DNA from: Cylindrospermum stagnale PCC 7417
Lineage (GTDB): Bacteria > Cyanobacteriota > Cyanobacteriia > Cyanobacteriales > Nostocaceae
Assembly (NCBI RefSeq): GCF_000317535.1
Contig: NC_019757.1
Location: 6,898,501-6,962,500, forward strand
Length of the DNA: 64,000 nucleotides
Direction: 5' to 3'
Below the pieces are notes generated by a model. The model was not told the origin of the DNA, made no database searches, and saw only the letters and a program-made list of their open reading frames with translations. The position numbers and the translations under genes were made by a program. Position 1 is the first letter of the stretch. The number at the start of each line of letters is the position of its first letter. Below are positions 27,367-36,104 of this stretch, piece after piece.

Positions 27367-27394
27367 GTAGAGACGTTAAATGTAACGTCTCTAC
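27367..27394 (-). terminator. Hairpin after copper amine oxidase gene
   Basis: GTAGAGACGTT (27367-27377) and AACGTCTCTAC (27384-27394), a perfect 11-bp stem with a six-base loop. This hairpin type is dispersed in Nostocales. Confidence 0.6.
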
Positions 27395-27403
27395 TAAATC
27401 GGT

Positions 27404-29386
27404 TTATTCAGGTAAATTAATTGCGGGATTACGACTAAAGAAGCCTCTAGGGATCAGCTTAAACCCAACTCGGTGAGTTGGCATCACGGGCCAATCCTCT
27501 GGTCGCGGAATATGGGTGACGCCCATTGTGTACCACAGCACGACATCTTCACCTGTTAAAGACTCGTCATCAGCGATATATTGTGGTAAACCTTGTCCGG
27601 GGTTGGTTTGGTTGGGATAATCGCCACCTGCATAGAGTTCACCGGGTTTGTACTTTGTTACCCAAACATGATGAGTGGCGAATTCAGCTTTTTCACGGAT
27701 TTTCGCTTTTTCTACGGGGAAAAATGGCGAATTTCCTCCCGGCATTAGCATATATCCAGGCGCAGCACCCAAAGCATTCTTTTTATCTGCACTTATCATC
27801 CATTCTCGACTGTGTTTCATATCCAAATCACGCACAGCAGCGGTTTCTTTTGCCAATGGGGTTTTTTCTACTACAATGGCATTTCCTAGAGGATTTTGAT
27901 CATTGATGGGTAAGCCGAAAACGTTCATTTCCATCACAGAATTCGCCTGACCATCTACATCCATATCTAGGCGGTAGTTAAAAAAGTGCTGATGATGTAC
28001 CCCAAAGATATTTTTGGCGATTAACTGACCATAGGAATTAGCCTCAGACTGTTTTTCAGCCGTTGTTCCCTGTGTCAGCATAATACCCGTTAACTCGTTC
28101 TCAATTTCTAAAGTGCCATCTTGGTGAAAGATCCAATTGATGCCGTAATCATAGTTGTCAACTGTTGCCGTTATTTTGATGACTAATTCACGACTGCGAC
28201 GCAGATCATTACGCTGGGTGTTGAATTCATAATGCTTCCAGAGGATGCCGTTATCTCTCTCGTAGATGCCGATAACCTTTGGCATTGTGTAAGTTTCTCC
28301 GTGACCATTAGCAAATACGGCATCTAGTAAAACGCCGTTTTCTGGAATATCTTTACCTAATTCCATCTTGTTTCCTAACAACCCAAGGCTATATTCCCCA
28401 ACATCAAAGGCGTTGCGAAATGTCCAGTTAGGATTGGGATCGCCATAAGGTACTACCATTTCTGATAGGCTGGCGCGATATAGCACCGGTCTAACATTTT
28501 CCCCGTCGCTGTAATTTACCAGATACAACACTAAGCCATCACGGGGATGCATTAGATAGCGAAACTGCCAACCTTGCCATTTAATTTCATTGCCGTTTAT
28601 TTGGAAACTTTTGCCTTGAGGTTGGAGTATGTTTAATGCTTTCGGTGGTGAAAGTAATTTGCCTAAAGACTTAATATCATAGTCCCAGTTTTCTTTGGAA
28701 AAAGGAACTACACCGTTATCTACAAAGCTGGCGATTTTACCTTTGTTCAAATCGACGGTTGCTAAAACACCTTCAATGGGACTACCGTAAAAATTCCAGT
28801 GTTTGCCTTTGTAGTAAGATAAGGCGCGACACAGGCGATTACCTGCTGTTTCTTCCTGTTGACTCAATATTCCTGGTGCCCAACAACTGATTTGGATAGA
28901 ATCGAAATCTGTAATTCCCCGCTTTTGCATGGCTTTTTGCCATTGGGGATGAGATTTGACTACCTCTTCTGCTAACTTGTAGTCTAGAGGAAATAAGGCA
29001 GGTTGAGCATTGGGGATTTGTTTCCAAGAATGTAAGGTTTTGGTTTTTAGATCAACAATACCTTCAAAAGTTTTATTTTGCGATCGCTCATAGACTACCA
29101 AAAAAACCTGGCGTGTAAATGGTTTACCAGGTGTAAAAGCTATAACTTCGTTTTTGTCTGGTTCTTGCAAGGCAATAATCGGGAAAGCTGCGGTTTCGCT
29201 CAAGGTTTTTTCTTGTTTGAGCACCGAAACAGCCGTACTAATTTCTGCCTCTGTTAACGAAGTCAAAGGATGGGAAATAATCGGCTGTTGAGCGGACAAT
29301 ATTGCCATCAATCCGAGTGAGATAGAAATGAAAACAATGATGACAATAGCTAGCCTAAAAAACCACCTCAGCCTTTTAATCATCAC
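27404..29386 (-). CDS. Copper amine oxidase, membrane-anchored or secreted
   Basis: 660 residues. One hydrophobic segment near the N-terminus (LAIVIIVFISISLGLMAIL) is a signal anchor, so the enzyme is outside the cytoplasmic membrane. The catalytic domain has the topaquinone-forming NYD motif (VDNYDYGINWIF, near residue 410), the copper ligands HHQHFFNYRLDM (HxH) and a C-terminal H in GVTHIPRPEDWPVMP, plus DVGEYSLG upstream. Copper amine oxidases deaminate primary amines to aldehydes with release of ammonia and hydrogen peroxide; the natural amine is not evident. A periplasmic enzyme could supply nitrogen from amines. It is a single gene with a hairpin behind it. Confidence 0.88.
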   Translation of the reverse strand: MMIKRLRWFFRLAIVIIVFISISLGLMAILSAQQPIISHPLTSLTEAEISTAVSVLKQEKTLSETAAFPIIALQEPDKNEVIAFTPGKPFTRQVFLVVYERSQNKTFEGIVDLKTKTLHSWKQIPNAQPALFPLDYKLAEEVVKSHPQWQKAMQKRGITDFDSIQISCWAPGILSQQEETAGNRLCRALSYYKGKHWNFYGSPIEGVLATVDLNKGKIASFVDNGVVPFSKENWDYDIKSLGKLLSPPKALNILQPQGKSFQINGNEIKWQGWQFRYLMHPRDGLVLYLVNYSDGENVRPVLYRASLSEMVVPYGDPNPNWTFRNAFDVGEYSLGLLGNKMELGKDIPENGVLLDAVFANGHGETYTMPKVIGIYERDNGILWKHYEFNTQRNDLRRSRELVIKITATVDNYDYGINWIFHQDGTLEIENELTGIMLTQGTTAEKQSEANSYGQLIAKNIFGVHHQHFFNYRLDMDVDGQANSVMEMNVFGLPINDQNPLGNAIVVEKTPLAKETAAVRDLDMKHSREWMISADKKNALGAAPGYMLMPGGNSPFFPVEKAKIREKAEFATHHVWVTKYKPGELYAGGDYPNQTNPGQGLPQYIADDESLTGEDVVLWYTMGVTHIPRPEDWPVMPTHRVGFKLIPRGFFSRNPAINLPE

Positions 29387-29491
29387 TTTAGATGTTTACA
29401 ACAATGTGTATTTATCTATTTCCTGGCTATAGCTCAGGAACCGAATGATTAAGAGACTAATTTCTCAACAAATTGCCAACAGTATCAGCTA

Positions 29492-30013
29492 TTACCCAGT
29501 AACCAAACGACGCAAAGATTCAGCACGACGTTTTGCAGTAGTGTTATTTGGAGCTAATTTGAGTGCTTGTTCATACATTTCTAGCGCCGGAGCATTTAAT
29601 TTTTTTCGCTCGTAGGCGTGACCAAGATTATTCAGTGCTGTTACGTAGTCGGGTTTATATTTGAGGGCTTCTTTGTATTGACGAATCGCTAAATCATATT
29701 GCTCTTGGGCAAAGTAAGTATAACCCAAACCATTGTAAATAGGAGCAATTTCTTCTTCCTCTTCGACCGCTGCTTTAATAGCTTTTTGAAACAGTGGTAT
29801 CGCTTGGGCAAATACTTTTTTTTCAGAATAAATACTGGCTAACTCATAATATTCTTGAGCCGTACCTTTTTCTTTATCCAATTTTTTTCTCAAGCGTGAC
29901 AGAGCGTTTTCACGCTTGCGAGATTTAAATATCTCACGAAAAACGCTTACAGCCGCAAATGCGAGTATGCCAATGAAAACTGAGAGATAAACAACCGCTA
30001 AATTATTATCCAT
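29492..30013 (-). CDS. TPR protein with N-terminal membrane anchor (Ycf37-like)
   Basis: 173 residues. One N-terminal membrane segment (LAVVYLSVFIGILAFAAVSVF), a basic linker, then about three TPR units (EYYELASIYSEKK, IYNGLGYTYFAQEQYDLAI, ALNNLGHAYERKKLNAPAL). The length and architecture match Ycf37 (plant Pyg7), a thylakoid TPR protein helping photosystem I assembly; this is the best candidate but TPR proteins are many. It lies between the amine oxidase and the amino-acid binding protein genes, all minus strand. Confidence 0.7.
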   Translation of the reverse strand: MDNNLAVVYLSVFIGILAFAAVSVFREIFKSRKRENALSRLRKKLDKEKGTAQEYYELASIYSEKKVFAQAIPLFQKAIKAAVEEEEEIAPIYNGLGYTYFAQEQYDLAIRQYKEALKYKPDYVTALNNLGHAYERKKLNAPALEMYEQALKLAPNNTTAKRRAESLRRLVTG

Positions 30014-30073
30014 TGCCTACAAATACAAAATACAAATATAAAAGTTGCTTCTCTATCTATTATCAGATTTTTG

Positions 30074-30928
30074 TCAGTTATCCGTTGTTTCTTCTTGACT
30101 ACTGTAGGGGGCATCCCCTACTCCCCAATACTGGGTACGTTCTTTGAGCCAGCCGGATTCAATGTAACGAGCGATCGCATTATTCACCCGTCGTCTTAAC
30201 TCATCGTACTGCAATCCTTTGGGCATGACTACCGATAAGGGGAAGGTTGATAGCTTGGTTTGCAGTAGGCGATATTCGGGATATTCTTGCACCCAACCAC
30301 TCAGAATGCTTGTATCGGCGGCAAATGCATCGGCGCTGTTGCTTTCGATTAGCGATCGCGCTTCTGTGTAGGAATTCACTCCCACTAATTCAGCCGTCGG
30401 GATAAAATATCGCACCTGGGCAATAGTGCTGGAGTTGTTGAGTACAGCAATTTTTCGTTTAGCTAAATTTCTTAACTCCTGGATAGAGGCGTTGCTTGTA
30501 ACAAAACTTGTGCTATCGAAGTAGTAAGGAACGCTGAAATTCACTAAGCGGGAGCGGGACTCGGTGGCTGTGACTCTAGCGATCGCCAAATCAACTTTTT
30601 TTTCTAAAACGACTCTCAGGCGATCGCTATTGGCTACTGGTTGCATCTTGACGGCATCAGCTTTACCTAGTAAGTCAACTGCCAAGCGCTTTGCCAAGTC
30701 AATTTCTAACCCTTGTAAATTGCCGTTAGCATCTCTAAATCCCAAAGGACGTAGATTATCTTTAACTGCGATCTTTAGATAGCCCCGCCGCTGAATTTCA
30801 GGCATTTGGGCGGCAGATGCAATCCATCCTGTCCCCAAGAAGGAGAAACACAAACACAAAATCAGGGTGGCGGACAATATCAGATGTAACCGATTAATTC
30901 CTGACCATCTGTTACATCTTTTATTCAT
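30074..30928 (-). CDS. Periplasmic amino-acid-type substrate-binding protein
   Basis: 284 residues, with an N-terminal signal segment (LHLILSATLILCLCFSFLGTGWIASAA). The mature part is a SBP_bac_3 domain: RRGYLKIAVKDNLRPLGFRD, LQGLEIDLAKRLAVDLLG, ARVTATESRSRLVNFSVPYYF. Such proteins capture polar amino acids for ABC transporters; no permease or ATPase gene is adjacent, so it may serve a distant transporter. It starts 13 bases before the rplT stop region and could be read through from the ribosomal operon. Confidence 0.85.
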   Translation of the reverse strand: MNKRCNRWSGINRLHLILSATLILCLCFSFLGTGWIASAAQMPEIQRRGYLKIAVKDNLRPLGFRDANGNLQGLEIDLAKRLAVDLLGKADAVKMQPVANSDRLRVVLEKKVDLAIARVTATESRSRLVNFSVPYYFDSTSFVTSNASIQELRNLAKRKIAVLNNSSTIAQVRYFIPTAELVGVNSYTEARSLIESNSADAFAADTSILSGWVQEYPEYRLLQTKLSTFPLSVVMPKGLQYDELRRRVNNAIARYIESGWLKERTQYWGVGDAPYSSQEETTDN

Positions 30929-30940
30929 CCGTTGCCACCT

Positions 30941-31297
30941 TTATCCTTTCTGTTGACTTGCTAATTCAGCGACTTTGCCGAAGGTAGCAGGATCGAGGAC
31001 TGCCAATTGTGCCAACATCTTGCGATTTAGTTGGATCTCAGCTTTTTTCAAGTTGCCGATCAACTGGCTGTAACTCAAGCCATGCTGTCTGGAGGCTGCG
31101 TTGATGCGGGTAATCCAGAGACGACGGAAATCGCGCTTCTTCTTTTTGCGATCGCGATAGGCACTCCGTAGGGCCTTCATTACCTGTTGGTTAGCTGTTC
31201 TAAACAGAGTTGAGTGGGAACCACGAAACCCTTTAGCTAGTTTGAGAACTTTATTGCGGCGTTTACGAGCTACATTACCGCGTTTTACCCGGGTCAT
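30941..31297 (-). CDS. rplT: Ribosomal protein L20
   Basis: 118 residues, normal length. [24 protein letters not shown] and the basic N-terminal helix, then [20 protein letters not shown], are the L20 signature. L20 binds 23S rRNA early in 50S assembly. It follows rpmI by 32 bases in the usual order rpmI-rplT; infC is not next to them here. Confidence 0.98.
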   Translation of the reverse strand: MTRVKRGNVARKRRNKVLKLAKGFRGSHSTLFRTANQQVMKALRSAYRDRKKKKRDFRRLWITRINAASRQHGLSYSQLIGNLKKAEIQLNRKMLAQLAVLDPATFGKVAELASQQKG

Positions 31298-31329
31298 AAC
31301 TTAATTTCCTGACTTAATTCCTGAAAAAT

Positions 31330-31527
31330 TTACAAATATGGCAGCATCAAGCGCACGTTGTCTGCGTCAGTTTCATGTACAAGGGCAGTTTGGCGTAAAC
31401 CGCGCTTTTTGTTAGAAGACTTGTGCTCTAGAAGGTGGCTTTTGAAGGCTTTGCGACGCACAATTTTACCGGTGCCGGTGGCACGGAATCGCTTCGCAGC
31501 TGCTTTACGGGTCTTGAGTTTAGGCAT
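31330..31527 (-). CDS. rpmI: Ribosomal protein L35
   Basis: 65 residues: [40 protein letters not shown]. This is the whole of L35, a 50S subunit protein. It is first of the rpmI-rplT pair; the intergenic space to the upstream gene has a short AT-rich stretch (TATATAATGATGG on the minus strand) that could be the promoter. Confidence 0.98.
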   Translation of the reverse strand: MPKLKTRKAAAKRFRATGTGKIVRRKAFKSHLLEHKSSNKKRGLRQTALVHETDADNVRLMLPYL

Positions 31528-31601
31528 GGTTTGGCTTTAATTCAACACGATCCATCATTATATACTATGAGATTTCGGCAAATATGACTTGGGCCAAAGA
31601 T

Positions 31602-32303
31602 TTATTTGCTAGGAGTCGCGCTGACTTTGGGATCTAAAACGATTTGCTCCCCAGATTGATTCACGTGGTAAGTCCAAGACTGCTGCTTAACCTTAACAAT
31701 CACTAACCATCCTTCCACGGGGTCGAATATCTGGGTGCAGACTTCGCCAAAGCCGAAAAAGCAGGGATTACTGAAGGTTTTTTGGGTAGCCTGAGTGATT
31801 TTTAAAGCATTACTTGGTAATCCAGAACGCTTTGAGGCATCGCTCAAAACTGAAGAAGCGATTTCTTTTGGCAGTTTGTCAGCACTAGATACAGTGACTT
31901 TGGGATCTAAAACGATTTGCGAGCCGGATTTATTTACATGATAAGTCCAGGATTGATCCTGCACCTGAACGATTACTTCCCAGCCCTGAATCGGGTTATA
32001 TTCCTTGGTGCAAATCTCCCCAAAATTGAAAAGGCAGGGATTGCTAAAGGTCTGGGATGTAACTTGAGTGATCTTTAAAGCCGCAATTCTTACCCCAGAA
32101 CGCTTGGCGGCATCCCGTAGCACCGCCCTAGAAATAGCTTTTGGCAGTGTATTTTGGCTATTTTGGGACAATTGTAGCTGTTCTGGACTAGGAACAGCTA
32201 CAGCGTTGTTTTTGCTAGTAATGCCGATTCCACAAGCTAACAAGCTGGTTAATGCGAGGGTTAAAACAACAGTTTGGGGGAATAGCTTGATTATGCTTTT
32301 CAT
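31602..32303 (-). CDS. Lipoprotein with two copies of one domain
   Basis: 233 residues from ATG 32303 (MKSIIKLFPQTVVLTLAL, then TSLLACG, a lipobox with Cys at about 24). A longer frame to 32384 exists but would bury the signal peptide. Two copies of a roughly 80-residue unit follow: LPKAISRAVLRDAAKRSG ... TFSNPCLFNFGEIC ... SWTYHVNKSGSQIVLDPKV and LPKEIASSVLSDASKRSG ... TFSNPCFFGFGEVC ... SWTYHVNQSGEQIVLDPKV. Each has two conserved cysteines. I do not know the function; the units look like PepSY-like small folds found in cyanobacterial envelope proteins, which is a guess. Confidence 0.65.
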   Translation of the reverse strand: MKSIIKLFPQTVVLTLALTSLLACGIGITSKNNAVAVPSPEQLQLSQNSQNTLPKAISRAVLRDAAKRSGVRIAALKITQVTSQTFSNPCLFNFGEICTKEYNPIQGWEVIVQVQDQSWTYHVNKSGSQIVLDPKVTVSSADKLPKEIASSVLSDASKRSGLPSNALKITQATQKTFSNPCFFGFGEVCTQIFDPVEGWLVIVKVKQQSWTYHVNQSGEQIVLDPKVSATPSK

Positions 32304-32588
32304 ACCATTGTACCTTGAACATCTAAAATTACTGCCTGACAGTTGCTCTGCGGACGTAAAGGCGGTTGATTTATCGCACCTCATCCATTTTTTGCTAGAG
32401 CATTCCTGACCGGGTAGGTTTAAAGATGACGCTAACCCCGCTGTGGTTCCCTGCTATGGGCTATTACTTAAACAATTAAAAATTAAAATCTGCAACCTAG
32501 TTTAGGTTCTTTCGGACGTTTCGTATTTTGAACGAATTCGGTGAACGCATCTATTTTTGATGTTTTCATTGCACCCTGTCTCCTATAA

Positions 32589-32747
32589 TCAGACTAATTC
32601 TCTCGTCGTTGGTTCACAAGCTATCTGAGATTGCTGTAAATTCTTTATTTGAATCAGGCATTTTGTGAAATGGTATAATCCTTGAACATGCATTTCTAAA
32701 ATCTTGATTTTTACCTGCTGTTCTAAAGTGAGTTCTGTAGAGTTCAT
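32589..32747 (-). CDS. Small protein, 52 aa, N-terminus NblA-like
   Basis: ATG 32747 is preceded by GGAGAGAAATC, a strong ribosome site. The start MNSTELTLEQQVKIKILEMH resembles the N-terminal helix of NblA-type phycobilisome degradation proteins (ELSLEQxFxLR). The second half (FTKCLIQIKNLQQSQI) does not match NblA well, so it may be a diverged or damaged relative. Two perfect palindromes lie upstream at 32874-32916. Confidence 0.4.
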   Translation of the reverse strand: MNSTELTLEQQVKIKILEMHVQGLYHFTKCLIQIKNLQQSQIACEPTTRELV

Positions 32748-32873
32748 GATTTCTCTCCTGTTTATTTATTTTGGACTGTTTCCTTTGGGTTCGTAGTTTG
32801 CTAATTAACTACATTGCCATCTTCATTTGGATAATTTAAATTCGGATTTAGGCAATTTTATCCTGTAAATAAA

Positions 32874-32916
32874 GTCTGAAAAATCGATTTTTCAGACATT
32901 AACCAATTTGGTTAAA
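32874..32916. promoter_or_regulatory. Two adjacent perfect palindromes upstream of small gene
   Basis: 32874-32897 is a perfect 24-bp palindrome with half-site GTCTGAAAAATC; 32900-32916 is TTAACCAA-T-TTGGTTAA. They lie 127-169 bases upstream of the small gene at 32747. They could be operators or a terminator for something further right; no regulator is known to me for them. Confidence 0.4.
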
Positions 32917-33020
32917 TTCGAGAAAGAACCAAGCTTGTGTGGTTGGCTTGAGCAGGAAAAACAATATTAAAAAGCTATTTATTGGTTATTGTTATCTTTC
33001 TGCCCAATCGAAAAACTATC

Positions 33021-33161
33021 TTATATCAAGTCCGGTTAATTACTTATAATAAGTTTAGCCTTGTTGGTAATTGCTGTTTTCCTTTTTCCCAATTACCAAT
33101 TACCAATTACCCATTACCAGCCCTCACAGATATGATAAGTATTCAACCGGACATGATATTA
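33021..33161. mobile_element. MITE-like element, about 30-bp inverted ends
   Basis: Left end TTATATCAAGTCCGGTTAAT, then TACTTATAATAA; right end, inverted, is TAATATCATGTCCGGTTGAA, then TACTTATCATAT. About 26 of 31 positions agree. The centre holds heptameric repeats (CCAATTA units, about 33089-33118). The rest of 32917-33541 shows no gene I can support. Confidence 0.6.
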
Positions 33162-33541
33162 AATGAACGGTATTGATAAATATCTAACAAGTTTAGTAGT
33201 CCTATTTAATAGGATACTTTGAAATAATAATTAATGGCTTTAGTATTTTCTGCGAATTTAGTTTCTGATTGGAGAAGGAATAATTGAAGTTTTATGATTG
33301 TCTAATTTCATTAAAATACAGATGGCATCTCTCAATCATTTGTTGAAAACTCTAAAAGTGGTATAAACGATAAATATCATTCTGTTTCACCTTTTGTTTA
33401 AAACATACCTTTATTGATCAACACCAACTTCTCCACAGCGTTTTGGTAATTAGGTAATCCACATATGTTGGAGGTAGCTGAGGCAAAGCGAGGTGCAAAG
33501 CTTTTATCTGTTGTTGGAGCAAATTATTTAGACATCATTGC

Positions 33542-35917
33542 CTACGGATTAACCACACATTCGGGAAACTTGCCCTTTAATGCTGGAAACACGGGACAAG
33601 GCGCTGAGGATTGTAAATTTTCTGGTTTACTCCAAGTAAATGGCGCTTTTTGGGCAGCAGACATCCACAACAGCCGCTTTGCTCTAGTCATGGCAACGTA
33701 AAGTAAACGGTACTCTTCAGCTATTTTCAGCTGCTTTGCTTGTTCCCAAGCTTGGGTAACATTGGGGATGCTAGATACATCATGGTGAAGAGCAGCGCGA
33801 ATTTGGGCGCGGGCTACTTCTGATAAGGTAAAGTCGCCTAAAAACTGGCTTTGGGGAGGAACCCAAAGTCCCCCAGGAATCAGTCTTTCGTGGAGAAAGG
33901 GGAGAAAAACATAGTCCCAGTCCAGCCCTTTGGCTTTGTGCATGGTGATGATTGTCAGTTGACCGGTACGGGTGTAACGCGCTTCTGAATCCTCTGTGTC
34001 CACTGGTTCAAAGCGTTCGGAACTGACGATTTCACTCAAAGCCGACAGCATTGCCCCCATCGAACTATTACCAGCTATTTGTTGATTTACCCGTTCTGCG
34101 AGTTTGTCAGCTGTGGCTAATTCTGCTTGTTCGTACTTTAAGGCTAAGGCGAGAAAGAACATCATCTGATATGGGGGCAGTTCCAAGCGAGCGCGGAGTA
34201 AGCTACGACATAAATGTGCGGCTTTTTGGACTGGCTCTGGTTGGGGTGGCGCTAGGGGGCCAGGATATAAAAATTCTTCTGGTAGACTGGCGGGGGTGTT
34301 AAGGTCTTGGGTAGGAATTAATTGACGCTGTACTAATACAGATAGGGTGGCTTTGAGATAGTCGGGGGAGTGGGGGCGATCGCAAAATTGCAGTAATGTT
34401 AAAATTTCTTGGGGAATACGAGAACGGCGATCGCTTTCTTCCACATCGAAAAGTCTAATTTTATGCTCTTGACACACAGGTGCAAGATTCTGGGCTAGCC
34501 ATCGTCCTTGGCGATTTTCCCTGACTAAAACTGCTGCACAAGACTCAGGATCTTGGGTAAATAACTCCACTACTCTCTGTCCAAGTAACTCAACTGTGTG
34601 ATGGATATCGCGGGGAGTGTAAAGTTCTAGCCCTCGTCCTACTTGCTCTGGATTAGCATTTTTTTGGGGATCATCGGCGTCAACAGGGCGAATTTTTTGG
34701 TGGCGAAATGGCTTTTGTCCGTTGTTCGTTCCTGCGGATGGCAGACTATTTACCCATTCCAAAGCAAAGTTAGCCGCTTCAATGATAATTCTGGTACTAC
34801 GACCGGCTTGATCCATTGTTGCCAATAACTGTTGGCGTTCGCTTCCAGCGTGCCGTAGGCATTCGCACTTTTGGCAAAATTCCCGAAAATAAATCGGATC
34901 AGCCGGTGTAAAAGTGGAGTTAATCGCCTGGTTGGGATCACCAACGCGCACTAAATTCATGAGGGAATTATCAGCATTTTCCCCATCACTAGCCAAAATT
35001 TCTAACAACTGCGTTTGCAGTGGGCTAGAATCTTGGGCTTCGTCTTCAAAAACGGCGAAAACTTGGTTTTGTTCAATGCGGCGGGCGCTGTCGTTGTCTA
35101 GAACCCGCAGCGCGGCTACAATCATGTCGTCGTAGTCGATGAAGTCACGCGATCGCATTAAGTTTTGATATTCTGCATACAATCCCGCCGCTACCCTTAA
35201 AATTGCATATTCATCTGTGGTTTGTTGACTCCACTCCCGCAGTTTTTCTGGCGATATCCCCGAACTTTTGGCTTCATGAATCACGGTAAAAGCCAAATCT
35301 GGCAATACTTCTGTCCTTAGCACCGACTGACGACGCAGCCTTTCTGTTTCTTCGCCATCAAATTGATTACCTGCCAACAGCCGAGAATAACGCCCTGGAT
35401 GTTTAGCAATCCATTGTTCTACAGCAGTTCTGATCAAGCGGTGGCTTTGGTTAGGAGTAATTAACGTGATATTTTCTAACTGCAACTGGGATAAGTCAGG
35501 ATGGCGGCTGGCAATGTTTAATGCTAGACCATGCAGGGTATGGACAACAAAGCCTGTTTGCGGTAAAGATAATTGCTCTCGTAAGCATTCGCGGATTTTT
35601 GCTTTAATATTGGCAGCAGCAGAGCGTGTAAAGGTGACCACCACTAGCTGACGCCGGGAATTTCTCCCGGAACTTTTATACTGGCGAGCTATGGCAATTG
35701 CGGCTGCATCTGCCATGCCTTTTGATTTACCAGCACCAGGAACAGCAGAAACAGCCAATGGCCCAGATTGCCAGTCAGCCATCTGCTTTTGTCCAGGGCG
35801 CAAACCATTGCGAATGGCGTCAATCTTCTCGTTGAGCAGCGAAACCCGCGATTGCTGAGATAATTCTAAGTGGAGAGATTCTGGCGGCAGGGGAGCAGTA
35901 ATTTTTGGATCTGACAT
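33542..35917 (-). CDS. UvrD/Rep-type superfamily 1 helicase
   Basis: 791 residues. Walker A LAVSAVPGAGKSKGMADAA near residue 55, motif II FEDEAQDSSPLQ, motif III RVGDPNQAINSTF, motif V TMHKAKGLDWDYVFLPF and motif VI LLYVAMTRAKRLLW. It is an ATP-driven 3'-5' helicase for repair or recombination; PcrA/UvrD proper are more typical in sequence, so this is a cyanobacterial paralogue. Residues ECLRHAGSER, between FREFCQKC and QQLLATMDQAGRST, are coded by a small dispersed repeat (34835-34866) and look like an in-frame insertion. A dispersed palindrome lies upstream at 35988. Confidence 0.85.
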   Translation of the reverse strand: MSDPKITAPLPPESLHLELSQQSRVSLLNEKIDAIRNGLRPGQKQMADWQSGPLAVSAVPGAGKSKGMADAAAIAIARQYKSSGRNSRRQLVVVTFTRSAAANIKAKIRECLREQLSLPQTGFVVHTLHGLALNIASRHPDLSQLQLENITLITPNQSHRLIRTAVEQWIAKHPGRYSRLLAGNQFDGEETERLRRQSVLRTEVLPDLAFTVIHEAKSSGISPEKLREWSQQTTDEYAILRVAAGLYAEYQNLMRSRDFIDYDDMIVAALRVLDNDSARRIEQNQVFAVFEDEAQDSSPLQTQLLEILASDGENADNSLMNLVRVGDPNQAINSTFTPADPIYFREFCQKCECLRHAGSERQQLLATMDQAGRSTRIIIEAANFALEWVNSLPSAGTNNGQKPFRHQKIRPVDADDPQKNANPEQVGRGLELYTPRDIHHTVELLGQRVVELFTQDPESCAAVLVRENRQGRWLAQNLAPVCQEHKIRLFDVEESDRRSRIPQEILTLLQFCDRPHSPDYLKATLSVLVQRQLIPTQDLNTPASLPEEFLYPGPLAPPQPEPVQKAAHLCRSLLRARLELPPYQMMFFLALALKYEQAELATADKLAERVNQQIAGNSSMGAMLSALSEIVSSERFEPVDTEDSEARYTRTGQLTIITMHKAKGLDWDYVFLPFLHERLIPGGLWVPPQSQFLGDFTLSEVARAQIRAALHHDVSSIPNVTQAWEQAKQLKIAEEYRLLYVAMTRAKRLLWMSAAQKAPFTWSKPENLQSSAPCPVFPALKGKFPECVVNP
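34835..34866. repeat. Small dispersed repeat inside the helicase gene
   Basis: GCGTTCGCTTCCAGCGTGCC continuing GTAGGCATTCGC. The core AGCGTGCCGTAGGCA is shared with the intergenic copy at 17362-17387. It codes for about ten residues in a surface-type loop of the helicase, without breaking the frame. Confidence 0.6.
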
Positions 35918-36104
35918 AGAGATTTTTAGATTTTAAATGTAATTCCTAAACCACAGATAAGTAGAGAAATTAAATTAAAAAAAAGCTCGTAGTAAGGACT
36001 TTATTCCTGGAAGTTCTTGCCCAGAGCGATAACTCACTCACTACAAACAAAAATTTTATTTTACATTTAATTATGTATACCTATTTATGCATAATCATCA
36101 ATAG

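Noticed and set aside
33465-33701. 78-codon plus frame overlapping the helicase C-terminus
   Set aside because: Antisense to the end of the helicase gene and lacking any motif.
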